DNA of 64,000 nt from an uncultured Muribaculaceae bacterium (lineage in GTDB: Bacteria > Bacteroidota > Bacteroidia > Bacteroidales > Muribaculaceae). The translations under genes and the position numbers were made by a program. The DNA is taken from the NCBI GenBank assembly GCA_947628305.1, contig CANQZG010000005.1, forward strand, positions 1 to 64,000. The letters run 5' to 3'. Below the pieces are notes generated by a model that saw only the letters and a list, made by a program, of their open reading frames with translations, was not told where the DNA came from and did no database searches. Positions within the stretch are counted from its first letter, which is position 1, and each line of letters begins with the position of its first letter. This document shows positions 25,047 through 33,557 of the stretch, piece after piece.

Positions 25047-26570
25047 TTAATTTTGAATTAGGGGTAATATTATTATAAATTTTGTTCCTTGATTAATCTC
25101 GCTCTCCACCGTTATCTCGCCCTTAAGCTCATGCACCATCTTGTTGACGTAGGCAAGACCGAGACCGAAACCCTTGACATCATGACGGTTTCCGGTGGAT
25201 ACACGATAAAATTTATCAAATATTTTTTTCAGGTTCTCCTTCTTGATTCCGATACCGTTATCCTCGACAGCAATCTCAAGACGGTCATCCGACACATCGC
25301 GGGTCGTGACCTTCAGATGGATGGGCACATCCTCACGACGGTACTTGACCGCATTGTCAAGCAGATTGAATATAACATTGGTGAAATGCATCTCGTCAAC
25401 ATTGACAATCGCATTCTCGGCATCAAGCACAGCCTCGATTTTGCCACCATACTTTTCAACCTTGATTTTAAATGTATGGATAATATTGGCAATAACCGTG
25501 TTGGCATCGACATCCTGTAAACGCAACGTGGTCTTCTGACGGTCAAACATAGACATCTGCAACACCTTCTCGACCTGAAACCGCAGACGCTTGGTCTCGT
25601 CATTGATTACTGTCGATATATGTTGCAACATATTGGGGGACTTCCTCACCGAATTGTCATTAAGCATCTGCGCCGCAAGCGAAATAGTCGATATAGGGGT
25701 CTTGAACTCATGCGTCATGTTGTTGATGAAGTCATTCTTCATCTCGGTGAGTTTCTTCTGCCTGAACGCGATTATAATCGTGTAAAGGAATATCACCAAC
25801 AATATAAACGTGAACATGAACGAGGGTATCATGAACTTGATTGATGAGAAGATATAATCCTTTTTGGTGGGGAAATACACCTTCAGATAATTCATCTTGT
25901 TCTTCGGGTCATTGGGAAACAACGTCTGGACAAACGTGTTGTTGCGTCCTGCCTCCGAAGCCTCATAACCACCCGACTTGTACACCACCGCCCCGGCGCG
26001 GTTAACCACCGCATATTCAAACGGCAAATCGAGCCCGTTGTTATCAAATTCAGAGCGAAGATAGCGTGCGACCGTGGCCGAATCGGCACGCTCGCTGATA
26101 GGTCGGTTGCTTGACTGACTTATAATATTGAGTATGACCTCGTTCAACAGGCCTTTCTGATACAGATATTGCCCGCGGAGTATCTCCTGCATGGAACGGT
26201 AACCGCCGCCGTTACGCGCCCCCGACGGGAACGACGCCGGGTCGCCTTTAAGTGTCAGGTCTCCGCTCAACCCCGATGTCTTGGTCTTGAATGTGTACCT
26301 TACACCGGCAAGCCCCGACGATGAACCGTCAGGGGAATAATTGGAATAAAACGATGATTCAATCTGCGCCGCATCCTCCTCAAGGAAATGCTTCGTCTCA
26401 TCCTGTTCAAGATTGGTGGTCACGGCATAGAGGCTTCGCTTAACCCCTTCGGCAAACTGGTCATCCCGCATCTTGACCATGTTGCCCATGTACATAATCT
26501 GCACATAGAGCAACCCCACAAACGTGAGGGCCATGATTACCGTAAGAAACCAGATTGTCGATTTTTTCAT
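25047..26570 (-). CDS. rprX: Sensor histidine kinase RprX
   Basis: A 507-residue membrane kinase: spans near residues 5-27 and 248-268 flank a periplasmic sensor region with a Gly/Ser-rich loop. The dimerisation domain has the phospho-accepting histidine in NMTHEFKTPISTIS, and the ATPase has N box NLLDNAVKYR, G1 VEDNGIGIKKENL and G2 GFGLGLAYV. It phosphorylates the RprY homologue encoded just downstream. Upstream, 26571-26832 is non-coding with no recognisable element. Confidence 0.9.
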   Translation of the reverse strand: MKKSTIWFLTVIMALTFVGLLYVQIMYMGNMVKMRDDQFAEGVKRSLYAVTTNLEQDETKHFLEEDAAQIESSFYSNYSPDGSSSGLAGVRYTFKTKTSGLSGDLTLKGDPASFPSGARNGGGYRSMQEILRGQYLYQKGLLNEVILNIISQSSNRPISERADSATVARYLRSEFDNNGLDLPFEYAVVNRAGAVVYKSGGYEASEAGRNNTFVQTLFPNDPKNKMNYLKVYFPTKKDYIFSSIKFMIPSFMFTFILLVIFLYTIIIAFRQKKLTEMKNDFINNMTHEFKTPISTISLAAQMLNDNSVRKSPNMLQHISTVINDETKRLRFQVEKVLQMSMFDRQKTTLRLQDVDANTVIANIIHTFKIKVEKYGGKIEAVLDAENAIVNVDEMHFTNVIFNLLDNAVKYRREDVPIHLKVTTRDVSDDRLEIAVEDNGIGIKKENLKKIFDKFYRVSTGNRHDVKGFGLGLAYVNKMVHELKGEITVESEINQGTKFIIILPLIQN

Positions 26571-26832
26571 AATCTTTTCGTCTGTATAGATAATAGGGCG
26601 TCAAATCCCTGTTGTGCCATATCGGTTTAACCGCTACTTAAAGCGTTGGCTGACTTGATGCCACCACTATCTTTCGCATCATTAAACTTTATTATGTTAA
26701 CAATTAAATCAGCTAATTGTTGTGAAAAAATTTGAAGAATGGTTGAGCGTTTAACATTTCACCCCAAAATTAACATTCAAATGTGAATTTTGCAAATCTT
26801 TCTGAATCTTTTTTAAAACAAAGATGCAAAAA

Positions 26833-26977
26833 TGAGGGTGTTGCAAAACTTTCGTGAATAGGTCGGAACCAGGTAGGGTGCGGCCATGGCCGCACCGCAA
26901 CATATTGAGAGTCAATAATAATCTCCAATCTGCGGTGCTGCAGTAGCAGCACCCTACCCGGTTCTGCAAAACCCTCA
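26833..26977. repeat. Palindromic intergenic repeat element, about 145 bp
   Basis: Ends are imperfect inverted copies of 17 bases (TGAGGGTGTTGCAAAAC against TGAGGGTTTTGCAGAAC). Inside, GAACCAGGTAGGGTGC at 26866-26881 is inverted at 26949-26964 with one difference, and each arm has its own small palindrome (GGTGCGGCCATGGCCGCACC, and CGGTGCTGCAGTAGCAGCACC split by its centre). It occupies the 450-base gap between rprX and nhaA and is related to the element at 11308. Confidence 0.75.
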
Positions 26978-27021
26978 ACGACTTTCGTTTTTATCGTCCT
27001 TTTACAATTTCAGGCGATTAT

Positions 27022-28425
27022 TCAATTATTGGATTTCGCGGTTGCGCGTGGCAGGAATCGATGCAACAACAGGAAACCTACCGCCCCGGCGGTCACAGAA
27101 CCGATGACAATCCCCAGTTTCGAGCTATTGAGCAATTCGGCCCCGTGCGCCCCCATGGACGCAAAGGACAGATTGGCGATGAAAAGCGAGACGGTGAAGC
27201 CTATGCCGCCGAGCATCGATACCGCCGACATCATCTTCCAGTCGGCAGCCTCCGGCATAGGAGCAAGGCGGCACTTGACTGTCAGCCATGAGAATAACAG
27301 TATGCCTGAAAATTTGCCGACGACAAGACCGACAAATATCGCAAGGCTTATGCCCTCAAATATCATCGCCGGACTCATGTCGAGGAGGAAAATCCCAGCG
27401 TTGGCAAACGCAAACAATGGCACGATAAAATAATTCACAATCGGATGCAACGAGTCCTCAAGTTCCTGAAGCGGTGAAATCACCTTGTCAGAAGCACTTT
27501 CAATCTGCTTCAGCCAATCCATCTGATTCTTATTCAGTATTGTGCGTGCACAGAGTGCATCATCGTCCTCTGCCCTGAAATTAGATATGTATTTTCGGAT
27601 TATCTGTATAAACTTCATCGGCGCGAACACAGGTGTCGCGGGAACACAGAAAGCGACGAGCACACCGGCTATCGTGGGATGGATTCCCGAATTAAGAAAC
27701 AGAAACCACACCACACCACCTATGGTGAGATAGAAAATCTTACTCTGGATTTTCATCCATGAACCCAACAGGAGCACGCCGAGCAAAACGGCGGCATATA
27801 CCAGGAACATCACCTCGATATGTGTCGAATAAAACACGGCTATCACGATAATTCCACCGATGTCATCGACAACCGCGAGCGTGGTCAGGAAGATTTTCAG
27901 AGATATGGGTACCCGCGAGCCAAGCATAGCCAGGACTCCGAGCGAAAACGCGATGTCGGTAGCCATGGGAATCGCCGCACCACCCATATAGTCAGTACCC
28001 TGCGCCATGTACATGAATATACCCACAGGGAACAACATACCTCCGATTGCACCCATAATCGGCAGCAACGCCTGCTTGAACGATGACAATTCACCGACAA
28101 GAATCTCACGCTTTATTTCCAGGCCGATTGTGAAGAAAAATATCGCCATCAACGCATCGTTGATAAACTGCAGCAATGTCATCGGATGACCCGAATGGCT
28201 GAACACGTTGAAATCGCCCAGCTGCAATACCACCTCCTGATTCCAGAAATCATTGTAATAACCGTTGAGCTGCGGTATATTAGCCACGACAAGCGCAAGA
28301 ACGGTGGCCATTATCAAAACGTTACCGCCTGATGCATGACGTCGTATCGCTTGCCTCGCGGCAAAAAAAGCATCGGAATGTATTCCTCTTATCTCCATTA
28401 TATCTTCTTCTTTACATCTATTCAT
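27022..28425 (-). CDS. nhaA: Na+/H+ antiporter NhaA
   Basis: A 467-residue 12-span antiporter. It carries the NhaA signature IGLEIKREILVGELS and the paired aspartates in LAVVDDIGGII that carry ion exchange, plus ATDIAFSLGVLAMLGSR. It exports Na+ in exchange for protons at alkaline pH or high salt. An in-frame ATG at 28398, preceded by a purine-rich stretch, gives 458 residues and may be the true start. It is flanked by a repeat element downstream and by an inverted repeat upstream. Confidence 0.93.
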   Translation of the reverse strand: MNRCKEEDIMEIRGIHSDAFFAARQAIRRHASGGNVLIMATVLALVVANIPQLNGYYNDFWNQEVVLQLGDFNVFSHSGHPMTLLQFINDALMAIFFFTIGLEIKREILVGELSSFKQALLPIMGAIGGMLFPVGIFMYMAQGTDYMGGAAIPMATDIAFSLGVLAMLGSRVPISLKIFLTTLAVVDDIGGIIVIAVFYSTHIEVMFLVYAAVLLGVLLLGSWMKIQSKIFYLTIGGVVWFLFLNSGIHPTIAGVLVAFCVPATPVFAPMKFIQIIRKYISNFRAEDDDALCARTILNKNQMDWLKQIESASDKVISPLQELEDSLHPIVNYFIVPLFAFANAGIFLLDMSPAMIFEGISLAIFVGLVVGKFSGILLFSWLTVKCRLAPMPEAADWKMMSAVSMLGGIGFTVSLFIANLSFASMGAHGAELLNSSKLGIVIGSVTAGAVGFLLLHRFLPRATAKSNN

Positions 28426-28431
28426 AACATT

Positions 28432-28473
28432 ACGGTCAATAGTTGAATCATTACTTTTTCAACAATTGACCGT
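28432..28473. repeat. Inverted repeat between lepA and nhaA
   Basis: ACGGTCAATAGTTGAA at 28432-28447 is inverted at 28458-28473 with one mismatch and a 10-base loop. It lies 7 bases before the longest nhaA start and 30 bases after lepA. It may be a lepA terminator without a clean U-run, or an operator for nhaA. Confidence 0.45.
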
Positions 28474-28503
28474 CAATTTTAGTTTCTCTTAGAGTATGTT
28501 GAG

Positions 28504-30291
28504 TTAATCAAGTTTAAGAACCGCGAGGAAAGCCTTCTGCGGGACTTCGACCGAACCAATCTGCTTCATACGCTTCTTGCCTTTCTTCTGTTTCTCAAGC
28601 AACTTGCGTTTACGTGAGATGTCGCCACCGTAACATTTGGCCGTGACATCCTTGCGCACCGCCTTGATTGTCTCGCGGGCGATGATTTTGGCCCCGATAG
28701 CCGCCTGAATCGCGATGTCGAACTGCTGACGCGGTATCAGTTCCTTCAATTTCTCGCACATACGACGGCCAAAAGTCACGGCATTGTCGGCATGGGTCAA
28801 CGTAGAGAGCGCATCGACACTCTCTCCGTTAAGCAATATGTCCAGCTTCACCAGCTTAGATTCACGGAAATAGTGGATGTGATAGTCAAACGACGCATAT
28901 CCCTTTGAAATCGACTTCAATTTGTCATAGAAGTCAATCACGATTTCCCCGAGAGGCATGTCGAATGTCAGTTCCATACGGTTTCCCGATATATACTCCT
29001 GCTTAATCAACTCCCCGCGCTTTCCGAGACACAGGGTCATAATCGGGCCTATATAATCGGCGGCGGTTATTATGGTCGCCCTGATATAGGGTTCCTCGAT
29101 ATGGTCGATAAGGGTCGGCTCCGGCAGACCTGACGGATTGTGCACCTCGGTCATATTGCCGTGCTTGTCATACACGCGGTAGGACACGTTGGGCACCGTC
29201 GTGATGACATCCATGTCAAACTCACGCCCAAGACGTTCCTGAATGATTTCCATGTGGAGCAACCCCAGGAAACCGCAACGAAAACCGAAACCGAGAGCCG
29301 CCGACGATTCAGGCTGGAACGTAAGCGACGCATCATTCAGCTGCAACTTTTCAAGCGACGCGCGCAGGTTCTCGAAGTCCTCGGTCTCGATTGGATACAC
29401 GCCGGCGAATACCATCGGCTTTACCTCCTCAAAACCGTCAATAGCCTCCTTGCAAGGGTTCTGCACATGGGTGATAGTGTCGCCCACCCTGACCTCGCGG
29501 GATGTCTTTATACCTGAAATGATATATCCCACATTACCCGCCGAAAGTTCCTCACGCGGCTGCATATCGAGTTTCAGCACGCCGATTTCATCGGCATGAT
29601 ACTCTTTCCCGGTGGAGACGAACTTGACAAAGTCGTTCTTGCGGATTGTCCCGTTGACAATCTTGAAATAGGCGATAATCCCGCGAAACGGGTTGAATAC
29701 CGAGTCAAAAATCAACGCCTGCAACGGTGCCTCCGGGTCTCCCTTGGGAGCGGGGACGCGTTCTATAATCGCGCGCAGGATTTCAGGGACTCCCTGCCCC
29801 GTCTTTCCGCTCGCCCTTATGATTTCGTCATGGTCACATCCAAGCAAATCGACAATCTGGTCCTCGACCTCCTCGGGTTTTGCGCTGTCAAGGTCCACCT
29901 TGTTCACCACCGGGATGATTTCCAGGTCGTTATCTATCGCCATGTATAGGTTGGAAATTGTCTGCGCCTGAATGCCCTGCGATGCGTCCACGATGAGCAA
30001 TGCGCCCTCACACGCGGCTATCGAACGTGACACCTCGTATGAGAAATCGACATGCCCCGGGGTGTCTATAAGATTGAGCGTATATATCTCCCCGTCAAGC
30101 TCGTAACTCATCTGAATGGCGTGGCTCTTGATTGTGATGCCACGCTCACGTTCAAGGTCCATGTCGTCAAGCACCTGGGCCTGAAGGTCTTTCCCCGCGA
30201 CAGTATCGGTATATTCAAGAAGACGGTCGGCGAGGGTGCTTTTGCCGTGGTCTATATGGGCAATTATACAGAAGTTCCTTATTTTCTTCAT
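28504..30291 (-). CDS. lepA: Elongation factor 4 (LepA)
   Basis: A 595-residue translational GTPase with the complete motif set: G1 [10 protein letters not shown]2 region [11 protein letters not shown]3 DTPGHVDF and G4 NKVDLDSA; then the beta-barrel, the EF-G-like domains and the LepA-specific C-terminal domain ending [20 protein letters not shown]. It back-translocates or remodels stalled ribosomes. A TAATTTTG -7 element lies upstream at 30319-30312. Length equals that of typical LepA (about 595-600). Confidence 0.96.
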   Translation of the reverse strand: MKKIRNFCIIAHIDHGKSTLADRLLEYTDTVAGKDLQAQVLDDMDLERERGITIKSHAIQMSYELDGEIYTLNLIDTPGHVDFSYEVSRSIAACEGALLIVDASQGIQAQTISNLYMAIDNDLEIIPVVNKVDLDSAKPEEVEDQIVDLLGCDHDEIIRASGKTGQGVPEILRAIIERVPAPKGDPEAPLQALIFDSVFNPFRGIIAYFKIVNGTIRKNDFVKFVSTGKEYHADEIGVLKLDMQPREELSAGNVGYIISGIKTSREVRVGDTITHVQNPCKEAIDGFEEVKPMVFAGVYPIETEDFENLRASLEKLQLNDASLTFQPESSAALGFGFRCGFLGLLHMEIIQERLGREFDMDVITTVPNVSYRVYDKHGNMTEVHNPSGLPEPTLIDHIEEPYIRATIITAADYIGPIMTLCLGKRGELIKQEYISGNRMELTFDMPLGEIVIDFYDKLKSISKGYASFDYHIHYFRESKLVKLDILLNGESVDALSTLTHADNAVTFGRRMCEKLKELIPRQQFDIAIQAAIGAKIIARETIKAVRKDVTAKCYGGDISRKRKLLEKQKKGKKRMKQIGSVEVPQKAFLAVLKLD

Positions 30292-30328
30292 TATAGATAT
30301 ATTTCAAGGCGCAAAATTACAAAAAATC

Positions 30329-30359
30329 CTTGGAATCCCGAAAATTACACTTACCTTTG
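30329..30359 (+). promoter_or_regulatory. Promoter of the GH2 gene
   Basis: CTTG at 30329-30332 (one base off TTTG), 19 bases, then TACCTTTG at 30352-30359. The GH2 start codon at 30405 is 45 bases downstream. This supports the internal ATG rather than a longer frame that would begin upstream of the promoter's -7 box. Confidence 0.5.
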
Positions 30360-30404
30360 CTAACGTTAGCCTGTACCTATATATCACTTTCATATACCAC
30401 TTTC

Positions 30405-32228
30405 ATGCAATTAATTAAAATCACCGCCACATTGCTGTCGCTTATAACAATGTCGGCATTTGCAGCAGACAGCTACTCCCCTGTCGGAAACCACATCAAG
30501 ACCCAATGGGCCGAAACTGTCACCCCAGAAAACGCATGGCGCACAACCTACCCGCGCCCCTCGATGAAACGCGCCGAATGGAAAAACCTCAACGGACTGT
30601 GGGACTATGCCATAACACCGTCCGACGCTTCAACTCCTGAAAAATGGGACGGCAAAATCCTTGTCCCCTACCCTGTGGAATCCTCCCTCTCGGGGGTGGG
30701 ACGCACTGTCGGGGCCGACAGCGCGCTATGGTACAGCACCACCTTTGACATTCCACGCCAATGGAAAAAGAAAGACGTGTTGCTTAACTTCGGCGCGGTG
30801 GACTGGAGATGCCAAGTGTGGGTGAACGGAGTGGAAGCCGGTTCACACGAAGGAGGATACTCGCCTTTTTCGCTTGATATCACCAAGATGCTTAAACCCA
30901 AAGGGGACAACAAAATAACCGTCCGCGTCTACGACCCCAGCAATAAGGGACACCAACCGCGGGGCAAACAGGTAGCCAAACCCAAGTCGATATGGTACAC
31001 CCCTGTGACAGGGATATGGCAGACAGTGTGGCTCGAGCCGGTTGACAAAGACCACATCAAGCTCCTGCGACTGACCCCTGACCTTGACAATAAAAAATTC
31101 AGGCTGAACGCACAGGCATCGTCACCGTCAAACAAAATAAAAGTCGAAATCATCGACAACGGCAAAGTAATCGCCTCGGCTACAGGCCGTCCCGACAACG
31201 AAATCATCATCGACATGCCCGACGATGTAAAGCCTTGGTCCCCATCCGACCCGTTCCGATATGACATGAAAGTAAGCCTGATGGACGGAGGCAAGACCCG
31301 TGACGCAGTCATGGGCAAGGCCGCAATGAGAAAAATATCGTCGGCACGCGATGACAAGGGGGTGATGCGCATGCAACTGAACGGGCGCGACCTATTCCAG
31401 TTCGGCCCTCTCGACCAGGGATGGTGGCCCGACGGACTATATACCGCCCCGTCAAAGGAGGCATTGCTGTATGATGTTGACAAGACCCGCGACTTAGGTT
31501 TCAACATGATAAGGAAGCACGTCAAGGTCGAGCCGGAAGTATGGTATGACTACTGCGATAGCATCGGCATGCTTGTATGGCAGGATATGCCGTCGGGTGA
31601 CAAAGGCCCGGGATGGGATAACCATCACTATTTCAAAGGCATCGAGAAAGAACGGACTGCCGAGAGCGAGGCATGTTTCCGCCGTGAATGGAAAGAAATC
31701 ATGGACTACCTGCACAATCATCCATCTATTGTCGTGTGGGTGCCGTTCAACGAGTCATGGGGACAGTTCAAGACAGTCGAAATCAGTGACTGGACCAAGG
31801 CATACGACCCGTCACGACTCGTGAACCCCGCAAGCGGTGGTAATTTCTTCCACACCGGCGACATCCTTGACCTGCATAACTACCCTGCACCCGAAATGTA
31901 CCTTTATGACCCCGACCGCGTCAATGTCATCGGCGAATACGGTGGCATCGGACTCGCTATCGAGGACCATCTATGGAAGCCTGACCGAAACTGGGGATAT
32001 GTCAAATTCAAGAACGAGAATGAGGTAACCGATGAATATGTCAAATACGCCCGCATTCTACTCGACCTCATCCCCAAAGGATTCTCGGCCGGGGTATACA
32101 CCCAGACCACCGATGTCGAAATCGAAGTCAACGGACTCATGACATACGACCGCAAACGGTTGAAAGTCGACCCGACCCGCATCAAGGCTGTCAACGACTC
32201 TCTCACCTCATCGCTCGACCGCCCTTGA
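30405..32228 (+). CDS. Secreted glycoside hydrolase family 2 enzyme
   Basis: A 607-residue protein with a signal peptide (QLIKITATLLSLITMSAFAA) and the GH2 order: sugar-binding jelly-roll (NLNGLWDYAITPSDASTPEKW near the start), immunoglobulin-like domain, then a TIM barrel with the acid/base glutamate in VPFNESWGQF and nucleophile region NVIGEYGGIG. Related Bacteroidetes enzymes are annotated beta-galactosidase or beta-glucuronidase-like; the substrate is not determinable. No SusC/SusD pair is adjacent, so it is not in an obvious polysaccharide utilisation locus. Confidence 0.88.
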   Translation: MQLIKITATLLSLITMSAFAADSYSPVGNHIKTQWAETVTPENAWRTTYPRPSMKRAEWKNLNGLWDYAITPSDASTPEKWDGKILVPYPVESSLSGVGRTVGADSALWYSTTFDIPRQWKKKDVLLNFGAVDWRCQVWVNGVEAGSHEGGYSPFSLDITKMLKPKGDNKITVRVYDPSNKGHQPRGKQVAKPKSIWYTPVTGIWQTVWLEPVDKDHIKLLRLTPDLDNKKFRLNAQASSPSNKIKVEIIDNGKVIASATGRPDNEIIIDMPDDVKPWSPSDPFRYDMKVSLMDGGKTRDAVMGKAAMRKISSARDDKGVMRMQLNGRDLFQFGPLDQGWWPDGLYTAPSKEALLYDVDKTRDLGFNMIRKHVKVEPEVWYDYCDSIGMLVWQDMPSGDKGPGWDNHHYFKGIEKERTAESEACFRREWKEIMDYLHNHPSIVVWVPFNESWGQFKTVEISDWTKAYDPSRLVNPASGGNFFHTGDILDLHNYPAPEMYLYDPDRVNVIGEYGGIGLAIEDHLWKPDRNWGYVKFKNENEVTDEYVKYARILLDLIPKGFSAGVYTQTTDVEIEVNGLMTYDRKRLKVDPTRIKAVNDSLTSSLDRP

Positions 32229-32246
32229 CCGATACACTGCATGACA

Positions 32247-32280
32247 AAGCGGGCCGCCCATTTTGCCGGGCGGCCCGCTT
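32247..32280. terminator. Bidirectional terminator between GH2 and LRR genes
   Basis: A perfect 13-base stem (AAGCGGGCCGCCC at 32247-32259, GGGCGGCCCGCTT at 32268-32280) with an 8-base loop lies between two convergent genes. A/T-rich sequence follows on both sides. Confidence 0.8.
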
Positions 32281-32329
32281 GAACTATTATTGTTTTATAG
32301 AGGCATTATCTCTATATCGGGAGACGTTA

Positions 32330-33388
32330 TCAATAGTTGTACTGACATGCTACCATCCGGAGGTTGTCACAACCCATGGTACGGAGGTCGGTAATCAGAT
32401 TGTAACGGCAGTTGATGTAGACAAGTGCCTGGTCAAACGATACATCGAGCATTGTCAGCTGATTGTTGTTGCAAAGCAGACGCTGCAGGAATGTCTGGTT
32501 AGACAGTGTCAACTGGGTAAGGTCGTTATAGGAACAGTCAACGAAGATGAGCTGCGGGCAACCTTCAACCGACAGAGTGGTCAGGTCATTGTAAGAGCAT
32601 ACGAGGTCGAGCAGAGCCGAGCAATCCTTCAGGCCAAGAGACACCATGTTGTTATCGCTACAGATAAAAGTGCTGAGAGCAGGAAGACCCTGTACATACA
32701 GCTGGGCGATTTCATTGTCGTCGATGTTGAGGTTCTGAAGGCTCTCCACGCCCGTGAGAGTGAGGCTGGTCAGCTTGTTATAGCCGCAATACAGGTTTTT
32801 CAATGCGGTACAGTCGGTCACGTTAAGTGCCTCGAGGTGACATCCCTGGCAATTAAGGGTCTTGAGCGAGGTGTTCCCTGCGACACTAAGTTCAACAAAG
32901 AGGTTGTTGGAGACATTCAGGTTCTGAATGGGCGCGGTTGCGGGAATCGTAAGTTCGGCAAGACGGTTCTTGTAAAGGGTCAGTTTGTTGAGCGAAGTCG
33001 CCCCGGCAACATCGACCGATGAGATTTTATTACGCGATGCGTTAAGTTCGGTTATCGCGGTAGCGTTGGCTACGGAAACAGCAGTGAGGGCGTTTCGTGA
33101 CACATCGACCTTGGTGAGAGCCTTGAATCCCGAGAGGTCGAGAGAACCAGCAAGGTGTTTGTCCTTCCATGCGATTTCAGTCACATGTCCGTCAACCACC
33201 GTCACGCCTTCGATGGAAGAGATATCGCCCATATTGGCGACTTTAAGAGCTTGAGCATTTGTTGCATCCTTTTCAGCAGGTTGAGACAGGAAGGCTTTAA
33301 GTTGTTTTGCCTCGTTCTTGTCAATCTTTTGTGCGAAAACCGCCATACATCCCAGCATGAGGGTAATCATTAATACTGTACGTTTCAT
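32330..33388 (-). CDS. Secreted leucine-rich repeat protein with Cys ladder
   Basis: A 352-residue secreted protein: signal peptide MKRTVLMITLMLGCMAVFAQ, a short N-terminal region, then about 11 repeats of 20-22 residues with the pattern LxxLxCxxNxLTxLxVxxC, for example ALKNLYCGYNKLTSLTLTGV. The spacing of a Cys in successive repeats resembles the internalin-J type cysteine-ladder LRR. Likely cell-surface or periplasmic protein-protein binding; no sorting domain is visible. It ends with the last repeat and no C-terminal cap. Confidence 0.82.
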   Translation of the reverse strand: MKRTVLMITLMLGCMAVFAQKIDKNEAKQLKAFLSQPAEKDATNAQALKVANMGDISSIEGVTVVDGHVTEIAWKDKHLAGSLDLSGFKALTKVDVSRNALTAVSVANATAITELNASRNKISSVDVAGATSLNKLTLYKNRLAELTIPATAPIQNLNVSNNLFVELSVAGNTSLKTLNCQGCHLEALNVTDCTALKNLYCGYNKLTSLTLTGVESLQNLNIDDNEIAQLYVQGLPALSTFICSDNNMVSLGLKDCSALLDLVCSYNDLTTLSVEGCPQLIFVDCSYNDLTQLTLSNQTFLQRLLCNNNQLTMLDVSFDQALVYINCRYNLITDLRTMGCDNLRMVACQYNY

Positions 33389-33495
33389 AAAAACAATAGT
33401 TAGGGTTGTTAAATTTTATCTATCTAACAATCCATGTTTAATAAAAGTTTGATGTTTCCGTTAAATTTTCATCAATGAATTTGTAAGGCGTTAAA

Positions 33496-33540
33496 AAGTA
33501 TCGGGTGTTGAAGGAATATTCCTTACAACACCCGATACTT
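33496..33540 (-). terminator. Terminator of the WG-repeat gene
   Basis: A near-perfect 45-base palindrome: AAGTATCGGGTGTTG at 33496-33510 pairs with 33526-33540, and the inner AAGGAAT/ATTCCTT also pairs, with one unpaired A. On the - strand it is followed by a T-run (33497-33493), 18 bases after the WG-repeat gene stop. Confidence 0.8.
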
Positions 33541-33557
33541 TAATAGGCACTCTACTT

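Noticed and set aside
32225..33022. 265-codon frame on the + strand
   Set aside because: It is antisense to the clear LRR gene and arises from its repeat codon pattern.
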